Shown piece after piece: positions 42,225 to 51,092 of a stretch of 64,000 nucleotides of DNA; within the stretch, counting starts at the first letter, position 1, and every line of letters starts with the position of its first letter. The notes beneath the pieces are model-generated. The model had not been told where the DNA came from and ran no database searches. It saw only the letters and a list, made by a program, of their open reading frames with translations. The stretch spans positions 166,521 through 230,520 of the forward strand of contig NZ_LQCI01000034.1 of assembly GCF_001613935.1 (NCBI RefSeq), in the 5' to 3' direction. The stretch is from Amycolatopsis regifaucium. Lineage in GTDB: Bacteria > Actinomycetota > Actinomycetes > Mycobacteriales > Pseudonocardiaceae. The position numbers and the translations under genes were made by a program.

Positions 42225-45200
42225 GTGGCGACAATCGTGGTGAAGAGGCCGGCTCGCAGGCCCGGTCCGGAAATGCCGACCGGTGAGCTGATCCTGCAAG
42301 CGCCTCCGGAGATCCCGCCCCCGCCCGCCCGTGGCTGGACGCAGGTTCTCACGGTGCTGCCGATGGTGGCCATGATGGCCGCGATGTTGCTGATGTACTC
42401 CGGCAGCATGGCGGGATCCATGCGTTTCGTCATCTACGGGATGATGGGCCTCGCCATGCTCGGCATGGTCGTCATGGGATTCCTGCAAGGCGGCGGTCCC
42501 AGCAAAAGGGAAATGGGCCACGCCCGCCGAAAGTACCTGCGTCATCTCGCTCAGCACCGGTTGCGGCTCCGTCGTTCGGTGCGCAGACAGCGCACGGCGA
42601 TGGAGTACCTGCACCCCGACCCCGCCACCTTGTGGTCCTTGGCGGCGAGCTACCGGTTGTGGGAAAGGCGCAAGGAGGACGCCGACTTCGGAGTCGCGCG
42701 TATCGGCAGCGGCGCTCAGGCACCGGCGACCACCTTGGTCACCCCGGAGACCAAACCGCTCGAAGAACTCGAACCGCTGTCCGCGTTGGCGTTGCGCCGG
42801 TTCATCACGACCTATTCCACCGTGGGCCGGTTGCCGATCGCGATCGCGGTCAACGGGTTCAGCCGGATACATCTGCGCGGCGACCGGAACGCCGTGCTCG
42901 GTGTGCTGCGCGCACTCCTCGCCCAATTGGCGACCTTGCAGTCGCCGGAGGACGTGCGGATCGCGGTCTGTTCGGGTCCGGAACAGCGTGCGGACTGGGA
43001 GTGGGTCAAATGGCTACCGCACGCGCTGCATCCGGAACGGGTGGACGCGCTCGGCCCGCTCCGTCTCGTCGCACCGACCATCCCGGCATTGGAATCGATG
43101 CTGGAGGAGGAACTTTCGAAGCGTCCGAGGTTCGATCCCGAGGTGGACGTCCGCACTTCCGGACCGCATCTGGTGGTGGTGCTCGATGGCGGTTCCGTGG
43201 CGGGCTCGGACCATCTGATGACCGGTGGCGGTGTCGAAGGGGTGACCGTCGTCGACCTGACGACCATGCCGCCCAGAACGCTGGACCGGACCACGGTGGT
43301 GCTGGCCGTCGACGCCGAAGGTGACTTGGTCAGCGAGACGATGGACGGCGAAGCACCGCTCGGCCGCGCGGACACGCTGGGCGCCGTCGCGGCCGAGGGG
43401 CTCGCCCGTCAGCTGGCGCCGCTGCGGCTGACGGCGGGCCTGCGCGGCGACACCCCGATGAGCACCGAACTCGGGCTGGCCGAACTGCTGGATCTGGGTG
43501 ACCCGTATGAATTCGACCCGGCCGACACGTGGCAGCCACGGCCGAACCGCGACCGGCTGCGGGTCGGGATCGGCATCCAAGCCGACGGCGTCCCGATCGA
43601 ACTCGATCTGAAAGAGTCGGCACAGGACGGGATGGGCCCGCACGGCCTGCTGATCGGCGCCACCGGCTCCGGCAAGTCCGAGCTGTTGCGGACTCTGGTG
43701 CTCGCGCTGGCGGTCACCCATTCGCCGAGTTCGCTGAACTTCGCGCTGGTCGACTTCAAAGGCGGTGCGACGTTCACGCGGCTCGACGCGTTACCGCACA
43801 CCAGCGCGGTGATCACCAACCTCGCCGACGAGCTCCACCTCGTCGATCGGATGACCGACGCGATCAACGGGGAGCTCATCCGCCGTCAGGAACTGTTGCG
43901 CGCGGCCGGGAACTTCTCGTCGTTGCGCGATTACGAGAAGGCACGCGCGGCGGGCGCGCCGTTGCCCGAGGTACCGACGTTGCTGGTGATCTGCGACGAG
44001 TTCTCCGAACTGCTCTCGGCCAAACCCGATTTCATCGACATGTTCGTCCAGATAGGACGAGTCGGCAGATCACTCGGCGTGCACCTGTTGCTCGCCTCCC
44101 AGCGGCTCGAGGAAGGCAGGCTGCGCGGGCTGGAGACGCATCTTTCCTACCGGATCGGCCTGCGCACGTTCTCGGAGATGGAGAGCAGGGCGGTACTCGG
44201 CATGGCCGACGCGTTCAAGCTGCCGAGAGCACCGGGACACGGATTCCTCAAGGTCGGCACCGAGCAGCTGGACCGGTTCCGCTCCGCCTACGTCTCCGGC
44301 GTCTACCAGCGTGCGGCCGGTGTTTCCGTGTCCGCGACCGCCGGGGAACAGCTGGCGCTGCGCGAGTACACGACCGCGTACCTCGCCGGTGAAGTCGACG
44401 AAGCCGAAGACGATGAGACAGAGCGGATCGACGAGGACACCGCTGTCGGCGAAACGTTGCTGGACATTCTCGTGGACCGGCTCGAGGGCAAGGGCACGGC
44501 CGCTCACCAGGTGTGGCTGCCCCCGTTGTCCGATCCCTCTACTTTGGACAGTCTGCTACCGCCGCTGGTCGCCGACCCGCGTCGCGGGCTCTCCCCCGGT
44601 GCCGCCACCGGCTCGCTGGCCCCGGTACTCGGCATCGTCGACCGGCCCCTGGAACAGCGGCGCGATCCGCTGACACTGGACCTGTCCGGTGCGGCCGGGC
44701 ACGTCCTCGTGCTCGGCGCGCCGCAGACCGGGAAGAGCACGGCCATCCGCACCCTGATCACCAGCCTTTCCCTCACCCACACACCCCGCGAAGCGGCGTT
44801 CTACTGCCTGGACTTCGGGGGTGGCACACTCGCCTCGATCTCCGGTCTTCCCCATGTCGCCGGGGTCTCCGGCAGGCTGGACACGGGCGCGGTCCGGCGC
44901 ACCGTGGCCGAGGTGGCCACCCTGCTGGCACAACGGGAACGGCTGTTCACCGAGCATCAGATCGACGGGATGATCACCTATCGGCGGCACCGTGCCGACG
45001 GCCGGTTCGCCGAACTGCCGCACGGCGACGTGTTCCTCGTCGTCGACGGCTGGCAGACCCTGCGCAACGACTTCTCGGACCTGGAGGAAACGGTCGGCGA
45101 CATCGCCGCGCGCGGACTTTCCTACGGCATCCACGTGGTGGCGGCCTGCACCCGATCGTTCGATCTGCGGATGAACATCCGGGACCTGTTCGCGAGCAGG

Positions 45201-46190
45201 CTGGAGCTGAAGATCGGCGACCCGATCGACTCGGTCGTCGACCGGCGGGCCGCGATGAGCGTTCCCGCCGACGCCCCAGGACGTGGGATTTCCATGAGTG
45301 GGCACCAGATGCTCATGGCCCTGCCACGGATCGACGGCCGGAACACCACCGCCGATCTGGCGGATGGCATCGGCGCGCTGGTCGGCGCGGTCAGTGCGGC
45401 CTGGCCGGGTGACCCCGCACCGTCGGTCCGCCTCCTACCGGGAGTCCTTCCCTACGAAGAGCTTCCAGCCGCCGACGCGCTGACCGGTGATGACGCCGGC
45501 TTCGCGGTCGGCATCCACGAGCACGACCTTTCCCCGGTTCGGCTGGACTTCACCGCCGATCCCCATTTCTTCCTGTTGGCGGACACCCAGTCCGGCAAGA
45601 CCTCGTTCCTGCGCGTGCTGGCCAAGCGGATCAGCCGGGCCTACACGCCGAGCGAGGCCAGGATCCTGGTGATCGACCATCGCCGAGGGCTGCTCGGAGA
45701 GATCGACGACGAATACCTGCTCGGTTATGGCACGAACGACGAGAACAGCCGGGGCATGGTGGCCGAAACGGCGGGGGCCTTGGCCAAACGGCTGCCGGGG
45801 CCGGAGGTCACGCCCAAGGAGCTCCGGGCCCGGAGCTGGTGGAGCGGGCCGGAGGTCTTCGTGCTGGTCGACGACTACGACATGGTGGCCACCCACAAGG
45901 AGCACCCGCTCATCCCGCTGCTGCCGCTGATCGCGCAGGGCTCCGACATCGGCCTGCACGTGGTGCTGACCCGCCGGACCGGCGGCGCCGGGCGTGGATT
46001 GTTCGAGGTCTTCCTCGGTCGACTGCGTGAAGTCGGCTCGCCCGGCCTGATGTTGTCGGGTGACCGGGACGAGGGCCCGCTGCTCGGTGGCATGCGAGCC
46101 CAGCAACTGTCGCCCGGGCGCGGCTGGCTGGTGGACCGGCGCGGGCAAAAGGGGCTGGTGCAACTCGCATGGCTGCCGTCACGGGACTAG
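42225..46190 (+). CDS. eccC: Type VII secretion FtsK/SpoIIIE ATPase
   Basis: The motor of the ESX-like system. It is a ~1321-residue single-chain EccC: two membrane helices (about 45-90), a DUF-type linker, then three FtsK/SpoIIIE ATPase domains. Walker A motifs are at 478 (GATGSGKS), 831 (GAPQTGKS) and 1119 (ADTQSGKT); Walker B of the first is LLVICDEFSELL. The GTG at 42225 aligns with the usual TIVVKRPARRPGPEMP start; a TTG further upstream is possible. Leu523 in the first ATPase domain is TTA (43791-43793). Divergent from the WXG100-like pair. Confidence 0.96.
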   Translation: MATIVVKRPARRPGPEMPTGELILQAPPEIPPPPARGWTQVLTVLPMVAMMAAMLLMYSGSMAGSMRFVIYGMMGLAMLGMVVMGFLQGGGPSKREMGHARRKYLRHLAQHRLRLRRSVRRQRTAMEYLHPDPATLWSLAASYRLWERRKEDADFGVARIGSGAQAPATTLVTPETKPLEELEPLSALALRRFITTYSTVGRLPIAIAVNGFSRIHLRGDRNAVLGVLRALLAQLATLQSPEDVRIAVCSGPEQRADWEWVKWLPHALHPERVDALGPLRLVAPTIPALESMLEEELSKRPRFDPEVDVRTSGPHLVVVLDGGSVAGSDHLMTGGGVEGVTVVDLTTMPPRTLDRTTVVLAVDAEGDLVSETMDGEAPLGRADTLGAVAAEGLARQLAPLRLTAGLRGDTPMSTELGLAELLDLGDPYEFDPADTWQPRPNRDRLRVGIGIQADGVPIELDLKESAQDGMGPHGLLIGATGSGKSELLRTLVLALAVTHSPSSLNFALVDFKGGATFTRLDALPHTSAVITNLADELHLVDRMTDAINGELIRRQELLRAAGNFSSLRDYEKARAAGAPLPEVPTLLVICDEFSELLSAKPDFIDMFVQIGRVGRSLGVHLLLASQRLEEGRLRGLETHLSYRIGLRTFSEMESRAVLGMADAFKLPRAPGHGFLKVGTEQLDRFRSAYVSGVYQRAAGVSVSATAGEQLALREYTTAYLAGEVDEAEDDETERIDEDTAVGETLLDILVDRLEGKGTAAHQVWLPPLSDPSTLDSLLPPLVADPRRGLSPGAATGSLAPVLGIVDRPLEQRRDPLTLDLSGAAGHVLVLGAPQTGKSTAIRTLITSLSLTHTPREAAFYCLDFGGGTLASISGLPHVAGVSGRLDTGAVRRTVAEVATLLAQRERLFTEHQIDGMITYRRHRADGRFAELPHGDVFLVVDGWQTLRNDFSDLEETVGDIAARGLSYGIHVVAACTRSFDLRMNIRDLFASRLELKIGDPIDSVVDRRAAMSVPADAPGRGISMSGHQMLMALPRIDGRNTTADLADGIGALVGAVSAAWPGDPAPSVRLLPGVLPYEELPAADALTGDDAGFAVGIHEHDLSPVRLDFTADPHFFLLADTQSGKTSFLRVLAKRISRAYTPSEARILVIDHRRGLLGEIDDEYLLGYGTNDENSRGMVAETAGALAKRLPGPEVTPKELRARSWWSGPEVFVLVDDYDMVATHKEHPLIPLLPLIAQGSDIGLHVVLTRRTGGAGRGLFEVFLGRLREVGSPGLMLSGDRDEGPLLGGMRAQQLSPGRGWLVDRRGQKGLVQLAWLPSRD

Positions 46191-46236
46191 GGCGTGCCCT
46201 GGTTCGACCGAATGAGAACGGAAATCGAGGAGTGCT

Positions 46237-46602
46237 ATGGCGAACGAATACATGGACGGCGACGCGGGGAAGATGAACGACATCGGAGGTCAATTCACCG
46301 CTCCGCCGACCGCGACCGCGGAACCACTCCGCCGCGAGCCGCTGCGCTGCTCGGATTCGGGAATCCTGGAATGCCGGGAGCTCTTCCTCGCCGACTCGAA
46401 TTCGACGAACACGCTGCAAACCTACGTCACCCATGTCATGCAGGGGTTCGCCGCCTTCAAGGAGATGACCGTCGCCAGTGGCCGGTGTTACGCGGACGGC
46501 GACGGGATGAGCGCACGGGAATTCGAGGCCATCGTCAACCGCCGCGACCTGAACCTGACGGATCGGGCCGGGATCTTCGAACCTCAAGGTGACCCTCGAT
46601 GA
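46237..46602 (+). CDS. Small helical protein of the secretion island
   Basis: A 121-residue protein starting MANEYMDGDAGKMNDIGGQF. Two Cys occur (LRCSDSGILEC), and a helical second half (THVMQGFAAFKEMTVASG) resembles WXG100-type partners. A GAGGAG site precedes the ATG by four bases. It overlaps the next gene by ATGA. It may be the chaperone or heterodimer partner of the long PPE-like protein that follows. No family recognised. Confidence 0.65.
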   Translation: MANEYMDGDAGKMNDIGGQFTAPPTATAEPLRREPLRCSDSGILECRELFLADSNSTNTLQTYVTHVMQGFAAFKEMTVASGRCYADGDGMSAREFEAIVNRRDLNLTDRAGIFEPQGDPR

Positions 46603-47954
46603 TCGACTACACCAACGGATTCTCGGTGCGTACCCTCGTCCGATTCGTCTCCGAGGAAACACTCCATTTCGGGACCGCCGAGCAGGCGGCGAAGATGTGG
46701 GGCGCCGCTGTCACCTATCTCGACGAGTCGGCCAAGAAGATCACGAACCGGCAGACCGAGCTGGAGAAGGTCTGGACGGACGGTGCCTTCCAGCTGTTCC
46801 GCGACGAACAGCTGGAACCGAACCGCAAGCAGCTCGCGGCGTTCGTGGCGAAGATCAAGGAACACAAGGTACAGGAGAACTTCGCGGCGATCCCCGGCTT
46901 GATCACCAATACGGTCCAGAAGACCCAGGAAGCCGTCCGGGGTTACAACCATCTCATCGAACTCGGCAAGGAACCGACCGAGCAACAGGAACGGGAGACC
47001 GCCCGGCAGGTTGGGATAGTTCTCAACGAACTCGCCGAGGCGTACGACCGGGCACGGACCTCGATCGAGCGGATCGGCGACTGGCAGTGGCACGGACCGC
47101 GCGCGGCGCTCCCGGAGAGCCGCCAGAGCAGTGAGGCTCCCCAGACGGCCGGGACACCCGGCCCCGCCGACCTCTCTCCCACCGAACCGGGGCAGGTGCC
47201 CGAACCGGTCTCCCCGACCTCCCCGACCAAAACCCAGGATCCGCTCAAGGCGGCGTTGCAGCAGGGGCCCGGCGCGCTGGACGCGCTCAGCCAGGCCGCG
47301 CAATCGTTGCAGCAACTGCTCGGCAGCGGCCAAGGCGTGCCGAATCCGGTGTCCCTACCCGATTCGGCGAACTTCGATCCGGTGGCACTCGGCTCGCTTT
47401 CCCCGGTCGAACGTGCCGACTACCTGAACGGCCTCGCCGGCTCGGGGTCGCCGAGCCTCGCCGGAAGCGGCGATGGTGGAGGAAGCGGCCCAGCGAGCGG
47501 AGGGATGGGTGCCGGGTCTTCAGCCGTTCCACAGCCGCAGAGCGCGGCTACCGGGACGAGTGGTGCGCCCCTGTCTTCGGCCGCGACGTTCGGTGCGGCG
47601 GGTACGGCAGGCACCGCTGGTACGGCTTCGTCCGGTTCCGGCATGGCGCCACCTCCGGCGTCGCCGAACCAGGCCGGGAAGAAGGCGGACACCGGGATCA
47701 AACCCGGGACAGCCGAAGACACCGCCACCAGGCGGCCACGCGAGCGGAAGCCGCGGGGAACCCCCGGCGTCGCCCTGCTCGGACGGTCCGGGATCACCGG
47801 GCGCCCCGGTGCGGCCGACGGCGCGGTGGCACGGCCCACCCCGCTCGCGCGACGGCGCTGGGACTCCGGGAACGACACGGTCCAGTTGCTCGACGAGGAG
47901 CTGTGGCAGGTGGAACAGCACGACACCACACCGAAAAACCGGTTCGGTCACTAA
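46599..47954 (+). CDS. PPE-like secreted protein with Ala/Gly/Pro-rich tail
   Basis: A 451-residue protein. Residues ~1-160 are helical with a WXG-type hinge (LEKVWTDGAFQLFRDEQ). From ~165 on it is low-complexity Pro/Ser/Gly/Ala, with AGTAGTAGTASSG repeats. The end carries a short conserved-looking motif DTVQLLDEELWQVEQ. The same LDE-x-LW ending occurs in the protein at 48384. Architecture resembles PPE/EspB-like ESX substrates. Coupled to the upstream small gene by ATGA. Confidence 0.75.
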   Translation: MIDYTNGFSVRTLVRFVSEETLHFGTAEQAAKMWGAAVTYLDESAKKITNRQTELEKVWTDGAFQLFRDEQLEPNRKQLAAFVAKIKEHKVQENFAAIPGLITNTVQKTQEAVRGYNHLIELGKEPTEQQERETARQVGIVLNELAEAYDRARTSIERIGDWQWHGPRAALPESRQSSEAPQTAGTPGPADLSPTEPGQVPEPVSPTSPTKTQDPLKAALQQGPGALDALSQAAQSLQQLLGSGQGVPNPVSLPDSANFDPVALGSLSPVERADYLNGLAGSGSPSLAGSGDGGGSGPASGGMGAGSSAVPQPQSAATGTSGAPLSSAATFGAAGTAGTAGTASSGSGMAPPPASPNQAGKKADTGIKPGTAEDTATRRPRERKPRGTPGVALLGRSGITGRPGAADGAVARPTPLARRRWDSGNDTVQLLDEELWQVEQHDTTPKNRFGH

Positions 47955-47965
47955 AGGAGGGGCAG

Positions 47966-48373
47966 ATGCCCGCAACAGAGATCAACGGCGACATCGAGGC
48001 GATGAGTGCCTACTCGTCGAAACTCAAGGCGCCCGAAATGCCGCCCTCCATGGCGCGACTCGGGATACCCCCGAACCTGTCCGGGCTGTACGAGGGCATC
48101 GCGATGTCGGTGCTGGACAAGGCGGCGACCGCGGCCATGTCAGCCTTGCTGACGAAGGTCACCGAGGACATGGTCACCGACTCCGTCAAGGTCAAGGCCG
48201 CCGCCGGTGCGTACTCGGCCGCGGACGTCGCCAGCGCCCTCGAACTGGCGACTTCCGCGACCAAAGTGATCAAACAAGGGGTCGGTCTCGTGAAGCAGGT
48301 GGCGGGATCCGGGCAGCAGGCCGTGGAAAAGCCGGCCGACCAACCCGCGGCCGAAATCACCCCGACCGATTGA
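47966..48373 (+). CDS. Small helical ESX-associated protein
   Basis: A 135-residue protein beginning MPATEINGDIEAMSAYSSKL, with a long predicted helix (SVLDKAATAAMSALLTKVTE) and a Pro/Ala-rich acidic tail. A perfect AAAGGAGG ribosome site lies five bases upstream. It sits between two PPE-like genes (11 and 10 bp gaps). A partner or chaperone role is inferred from position. Confidence 0.7.
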   Translation: MPATEINGDIEAMSAYSSKLKAPEMPPSMARLGIPPNLSGLYEGIAMSVLDKAATAAMSALLTKVTEDMVTDSVKVKAAAGAYSAADVASALELATSATKVIKQGVGLVKQVAGSGQQAVEKPADQPAAEITPTD

Positions 48374-48383
48374 GGAGCGAATC

Positions 48384-49580
48384 ATGGCTGTCCCTTACAA
48401 CCTGCTGCCGATCGAGATGCACATGGCGATGATCACGGCGGAGCAGGCCAACGTCCCGGTCCTCACCGACGCGGCGAAGATGTGGACCGAAGTCCGTGCC
48501 TGGATCGAGTCCGCGAGGGCGGAACTGCACACCAGGGCGGGTGAGCTGGCGCCGGACTGGCAGGACGAAGGTGGCCGGGAGCACGAGGAGAAGGTCCAGC
48601 GCACCCTCGCCGAGCTGAAATTCTGGGGTGACCGGATCGACGCCGCCCAGCCCGCCGAAACGCTGACCACGCTGGCGGCCGCGATCCCGGAGGCGCTCCA
48701 GGTCGTCACCGGTTTCTACGAGTCCTACCTCACGGCCCTTTCCAGTCCGCTCACCGCGTGGGCGGCGCCCGGCTTCCAACAACTCGCGGGCACGCGGATG
48801 ACCGCGCTCGGCGGGCAGTTCGACATGTCGATGCTCAAGGTCGTCGCGGCGTCCGGAATCCAGTCACCCGGCGACTTGATGCCCACGGCTGTCACGGCAG
48901 CCGAAGGCAATTCCCCGGCCGACTTCATCAACGCCGCCAAGGCGGGGATGGAGGCGCTGACCGAGGTTCAGGGGCTGGCCGAATCGGTCGGTGTCGGTGG
49001 CGGCGGCACAGGCGGCGAGGTCTCCTTGCCCGAAGTTCCGGGCCAGACCGGGACTTCCGGTGTGTCGCTGGCCGGGCTCACCGCTGTTCCGGCGGCGGTC
49101 TCCCCGATGCCCTCGCCGGGCGGGATCACGCCAGGAACCGGGACTCCGCCGGTGCCGACGGGCGGCCTTGGCGGCTTCGGCGTCGCGAGTGGTCTCGCCG
49201 GGATTCCAGCGGCCAAGCCCGCGGCCGGGAAGCGGGCACCCAGTCTGGCGTCGGAAATTCAGCCCGGCACCGCTTCGCCGTCGACGGCGAAGGCCGCATC
49301 GAGCCCGATGTCGCCGATGATGCCACCACACGGCGGCGGGCAGAACACGGCGGGCACACTTCGTCCGGGCTCCTCCGAGCAGCCGACCGGGCGGTCCGGC
49401 GCGTCACGCAGGCAGGCATCCGGCGGAAGCGACGGCGTTCCGGCCAAGCTGCGCGGCCGGGCCGCCAACGGCAATCCGGATGCCGGGTTCACGCTCGCGC
49501 GGGGTCGCCAGTCCGGGGAGACGGAGTCGGGCTCGGTGCAGATGCTCGACGAAGACCTCTGGCGGCCGAACTCCCGCTGA
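48384..49580 (+). CDS. PPE-like secreted protein, second copy
   Basis: A 398-residue protein. Its helical N-terminus (to ~190) starts AVPYNLLPIEMHMAMITAEQ and includes a WXG-type hinge APDWQDEGGREHEEKV. A Gly/Pro/Ala-rich region follows, then a C-terminal SGSVQMLDEDLWRPNSR. The shared LDE-x-LW ending with the 451-residue protein suggests a common sorting or docking signal. Last gene of the plus-strand unit that begins at eccC, closed by a palindromic terminator. Confidence 0.75.
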   Translation: MAVPYNLLPIEMHMAMITAEQANVPVLTDAAKMWTEVRAWIESARAELHTRAGELAPDWQDEGGREHEEKVQRTLAELKFWGDRIDAAQPAETLTTLAAAIPEALQVVTGFYESYLTALSSPLTAWAAPGFQQLAGTRMTALGGQFDMSMLKVVAASGIQSPGDLMPTAVTAAEGNSPADFINAAKAGMEALTEVQGLAESVGVGGGGTGGEVSLPEVPGQTGTSGVSLAGLTAVPAAVSPMPSPGGITPGTGTPPVPTGGLGGFGVASGLAGIPAAKPAAGKRAPSLASEIQPGTASPSTAKAASSPMSPMMPPHGGGQNTAGTLRPGSSEQPTGRSGASRRQASGGSDGVPAKLRGRAANGNPDAGFTLARGRQSGETESGSVQMLDEDLWRPNSR

Positions 49581-49591
49581 ACCCCAAGTCC

Positions 49592-49638
49592 GTGAAGGCC
49601 TCCTTCCCTACGCTCAAGGTAGGGAAGGAGGCCTTCAC
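49592..49638. terminator. Bidirectional palindromic terminator
   Basis: A perfect 20-bp inverted repeat GTGAAGGCCTCCTTCCCTAC (49592-49611 with 49619-49638) has a 7-nt loop. It lies between convergent PPE-like and eccB genes. Its arms match those at 1-41. Confidence 0.8.
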
Positions 49639-49654
49639 GACTTTCGAGCGGTCC

Positions 49655-51088
49655 TCAGCCGCCCAGGGTCTGGCGTCGGGCGGTAGCGGGGTCCAGGCTC
49701 GGTCCCTCAGGCAACCGCGCGACCAGTCCGGCGGGCAGCCGAACGGGGCGCGCCGACGGATAACCCAGCATCTTCAGTACCTCCGGCGAGGCCAGCGGAT
49801 AGCGGCGCCCCATGTCGGTCACGACGGTGAGCGTTCCCGCCGCCGCAGCAGGTGAAGGCATCACCTCGACGACGATCGCGCTGCCCGGCGGCACGTGGAC
49901 GCGGTCGGCGAGCGGGGTCCCGGAGGCGGTCCGGCGTGCGGTGGTGGACATCGGGTCCGCGGGCGGCATCGAGGGATCGACGGTCAGCGAAGGCGCGGCG
50001 GCGCCGTCGCCGAAAGTGGCGCACACCGTGGCGTCCTGGTCGCGCAGGCGCGCGATCGCCGGCCGGGCGGGCGGGGCCGTGCCCGCATCGGCCTGGATCG
50101 GGTCCAATTGCCTCGACATGGTCGCGAGAGAGGGCGGCAGCGGCACGGTTTTCGGTTCGGTACCGGGATAGGCGGCCATCATCTGGGCGCTCGCGCGCTG
50201 GACGTCGTACTGGAGTTCGGTGATGGGCCGCAGGGCGTCCCGTTCGGCGAGGTAGTACTGCCGTCCACCGCTGGAGGTCTGGACCATCAGCAGCATCCCG
50301 TTCCGGATGTCGGTGCGGCCCGGCACCGCGGTGGATGCCTCTCCCGCCGCGGCAACGGGAAGCGGGCCGATCGGCGCGCCTTCCGGGAGCACGTCGAGCC
50401 ACGCCCGACCGACGCGCGCCCACGGTTCGGCGGTGAGCGCGAGGCCGGTGCCGACGGCGCCGTAGTCGTTGATCCGGTGCCGATGCCCGCGCCACACGAC
50501 GAACCGGTCGCCGGTCGACGTCGATTCGACCAGCAACGCCTGATCCCCCAATTCCGCGCCGCCGGACGGCGACGCGCCCGCCAGCAGGACCGACTCCTCG
50601 ATCCGGCTGCCCGCCAGATCGCTCGCGGGTGCGGAACACAGCGACCACGAGCCGGTGAGCAGTTTTTCCGGGGCGGGCAAGGCGTCCGGGGCGTCGGCGA
50701 TGCCGATCCGGGGCCCTCGCGGGACTCCGGCGAGCGAATCGCGCGAAACCCGTTCCGTGGTGCGGTGCTCGCCGAGCAGGAGCAGCGCGGACGCGTAGTT
50801 CGCGACGGGATGCAGCCGTTCGTTGAGGTAGACGTAGCGGGTCCCGGTCTCCTTTTCCACGATCACCGCGGAGTCCTTGCGCCAGGCGTTGTTCCCGCCC
50901 GGCACGATCATCCCGTACACGCCGACGCACGCCAGGGCCACGATCGCCAGCGCGACCCCGGCGAAGGCGGCACCGGACGGGCGGCGGAACGGCGGCTGCT
51001 CCGGATCGGTCTCCCTGGTGACGAGCGCGGAGATCGCGCGCTGCACCAGGAATTGGTACGCCTGCAGTTGATCTCGTTTGGACGCCAC
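49655..51088 (-). CDS. eccB: Type VII secretion protein EccB
   Basis: A 477-residue core component with the EccB start MASKRDQLQAYQFLVQRAIS, one membrane helix (about 40-62) and a large extracytoplasmic domain. Family landmarks are WRKDSAVIVEKETGTRYVYL, the SWSLC/ATVCATFGDG disulfide pair and the C-terminal VTDMGRRYPLASPEVLKMLG strand. It forms part of the ESX membrane complex periplasmic face. It lies 4 bp after eccD in the same minus-strand operon, separate from eccC and eccE. Confidence 0.96.
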   Translation of the reverse strand: MASKRDQLQAYQFLVQRAISALVTRETDPEQPPFRRPSGAAFAGVALAIVALACVGVYGMIVPGGNNAWRKDSAVIVEKETGTRYVYLNERLHPVANYASALLLLGEHRTTERVSRDSLAGVPRGPRIGIADAPDALPAPEKLLTGSWSLCSAPASDLAGSRIEESVLLAGASPSGGAELGDQALLVESTSTGDRFVVWRGHRHRINDYGAVGTGLALTAEPWARVGRAWLDVLPEGAPIGPLPVAAAGEASTAVPGRTDIRNGMLLMVQTSSGGRQYYLAERDALRPITELQYDVQRASAQMMAAYPGTEPKTVPLPPSLATMSRQLDPIQADAGTAPPARPAIARLRDQDATVCATFGDGAAAPSLTVDPSMPPADPMSTTARRTASGTPLADRVHVPPGSAIVVEVMPSPAAAAGTLTVVTDMGRRYPLASPEVLKMLGYPSARPVRLPAGLVARLPEGPSLDPATARRQTLGG

Positions 51089-51092
51089 GGTT

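Noticed and set aside
46191..46599. A plus-strand frame from 46194 overlapping the small helical protein gene
   Set aside because: Lacks a ribosome site and is Arg-rich; the frame from 46237 has GAGGAG and couples to the next gene by ATGA.
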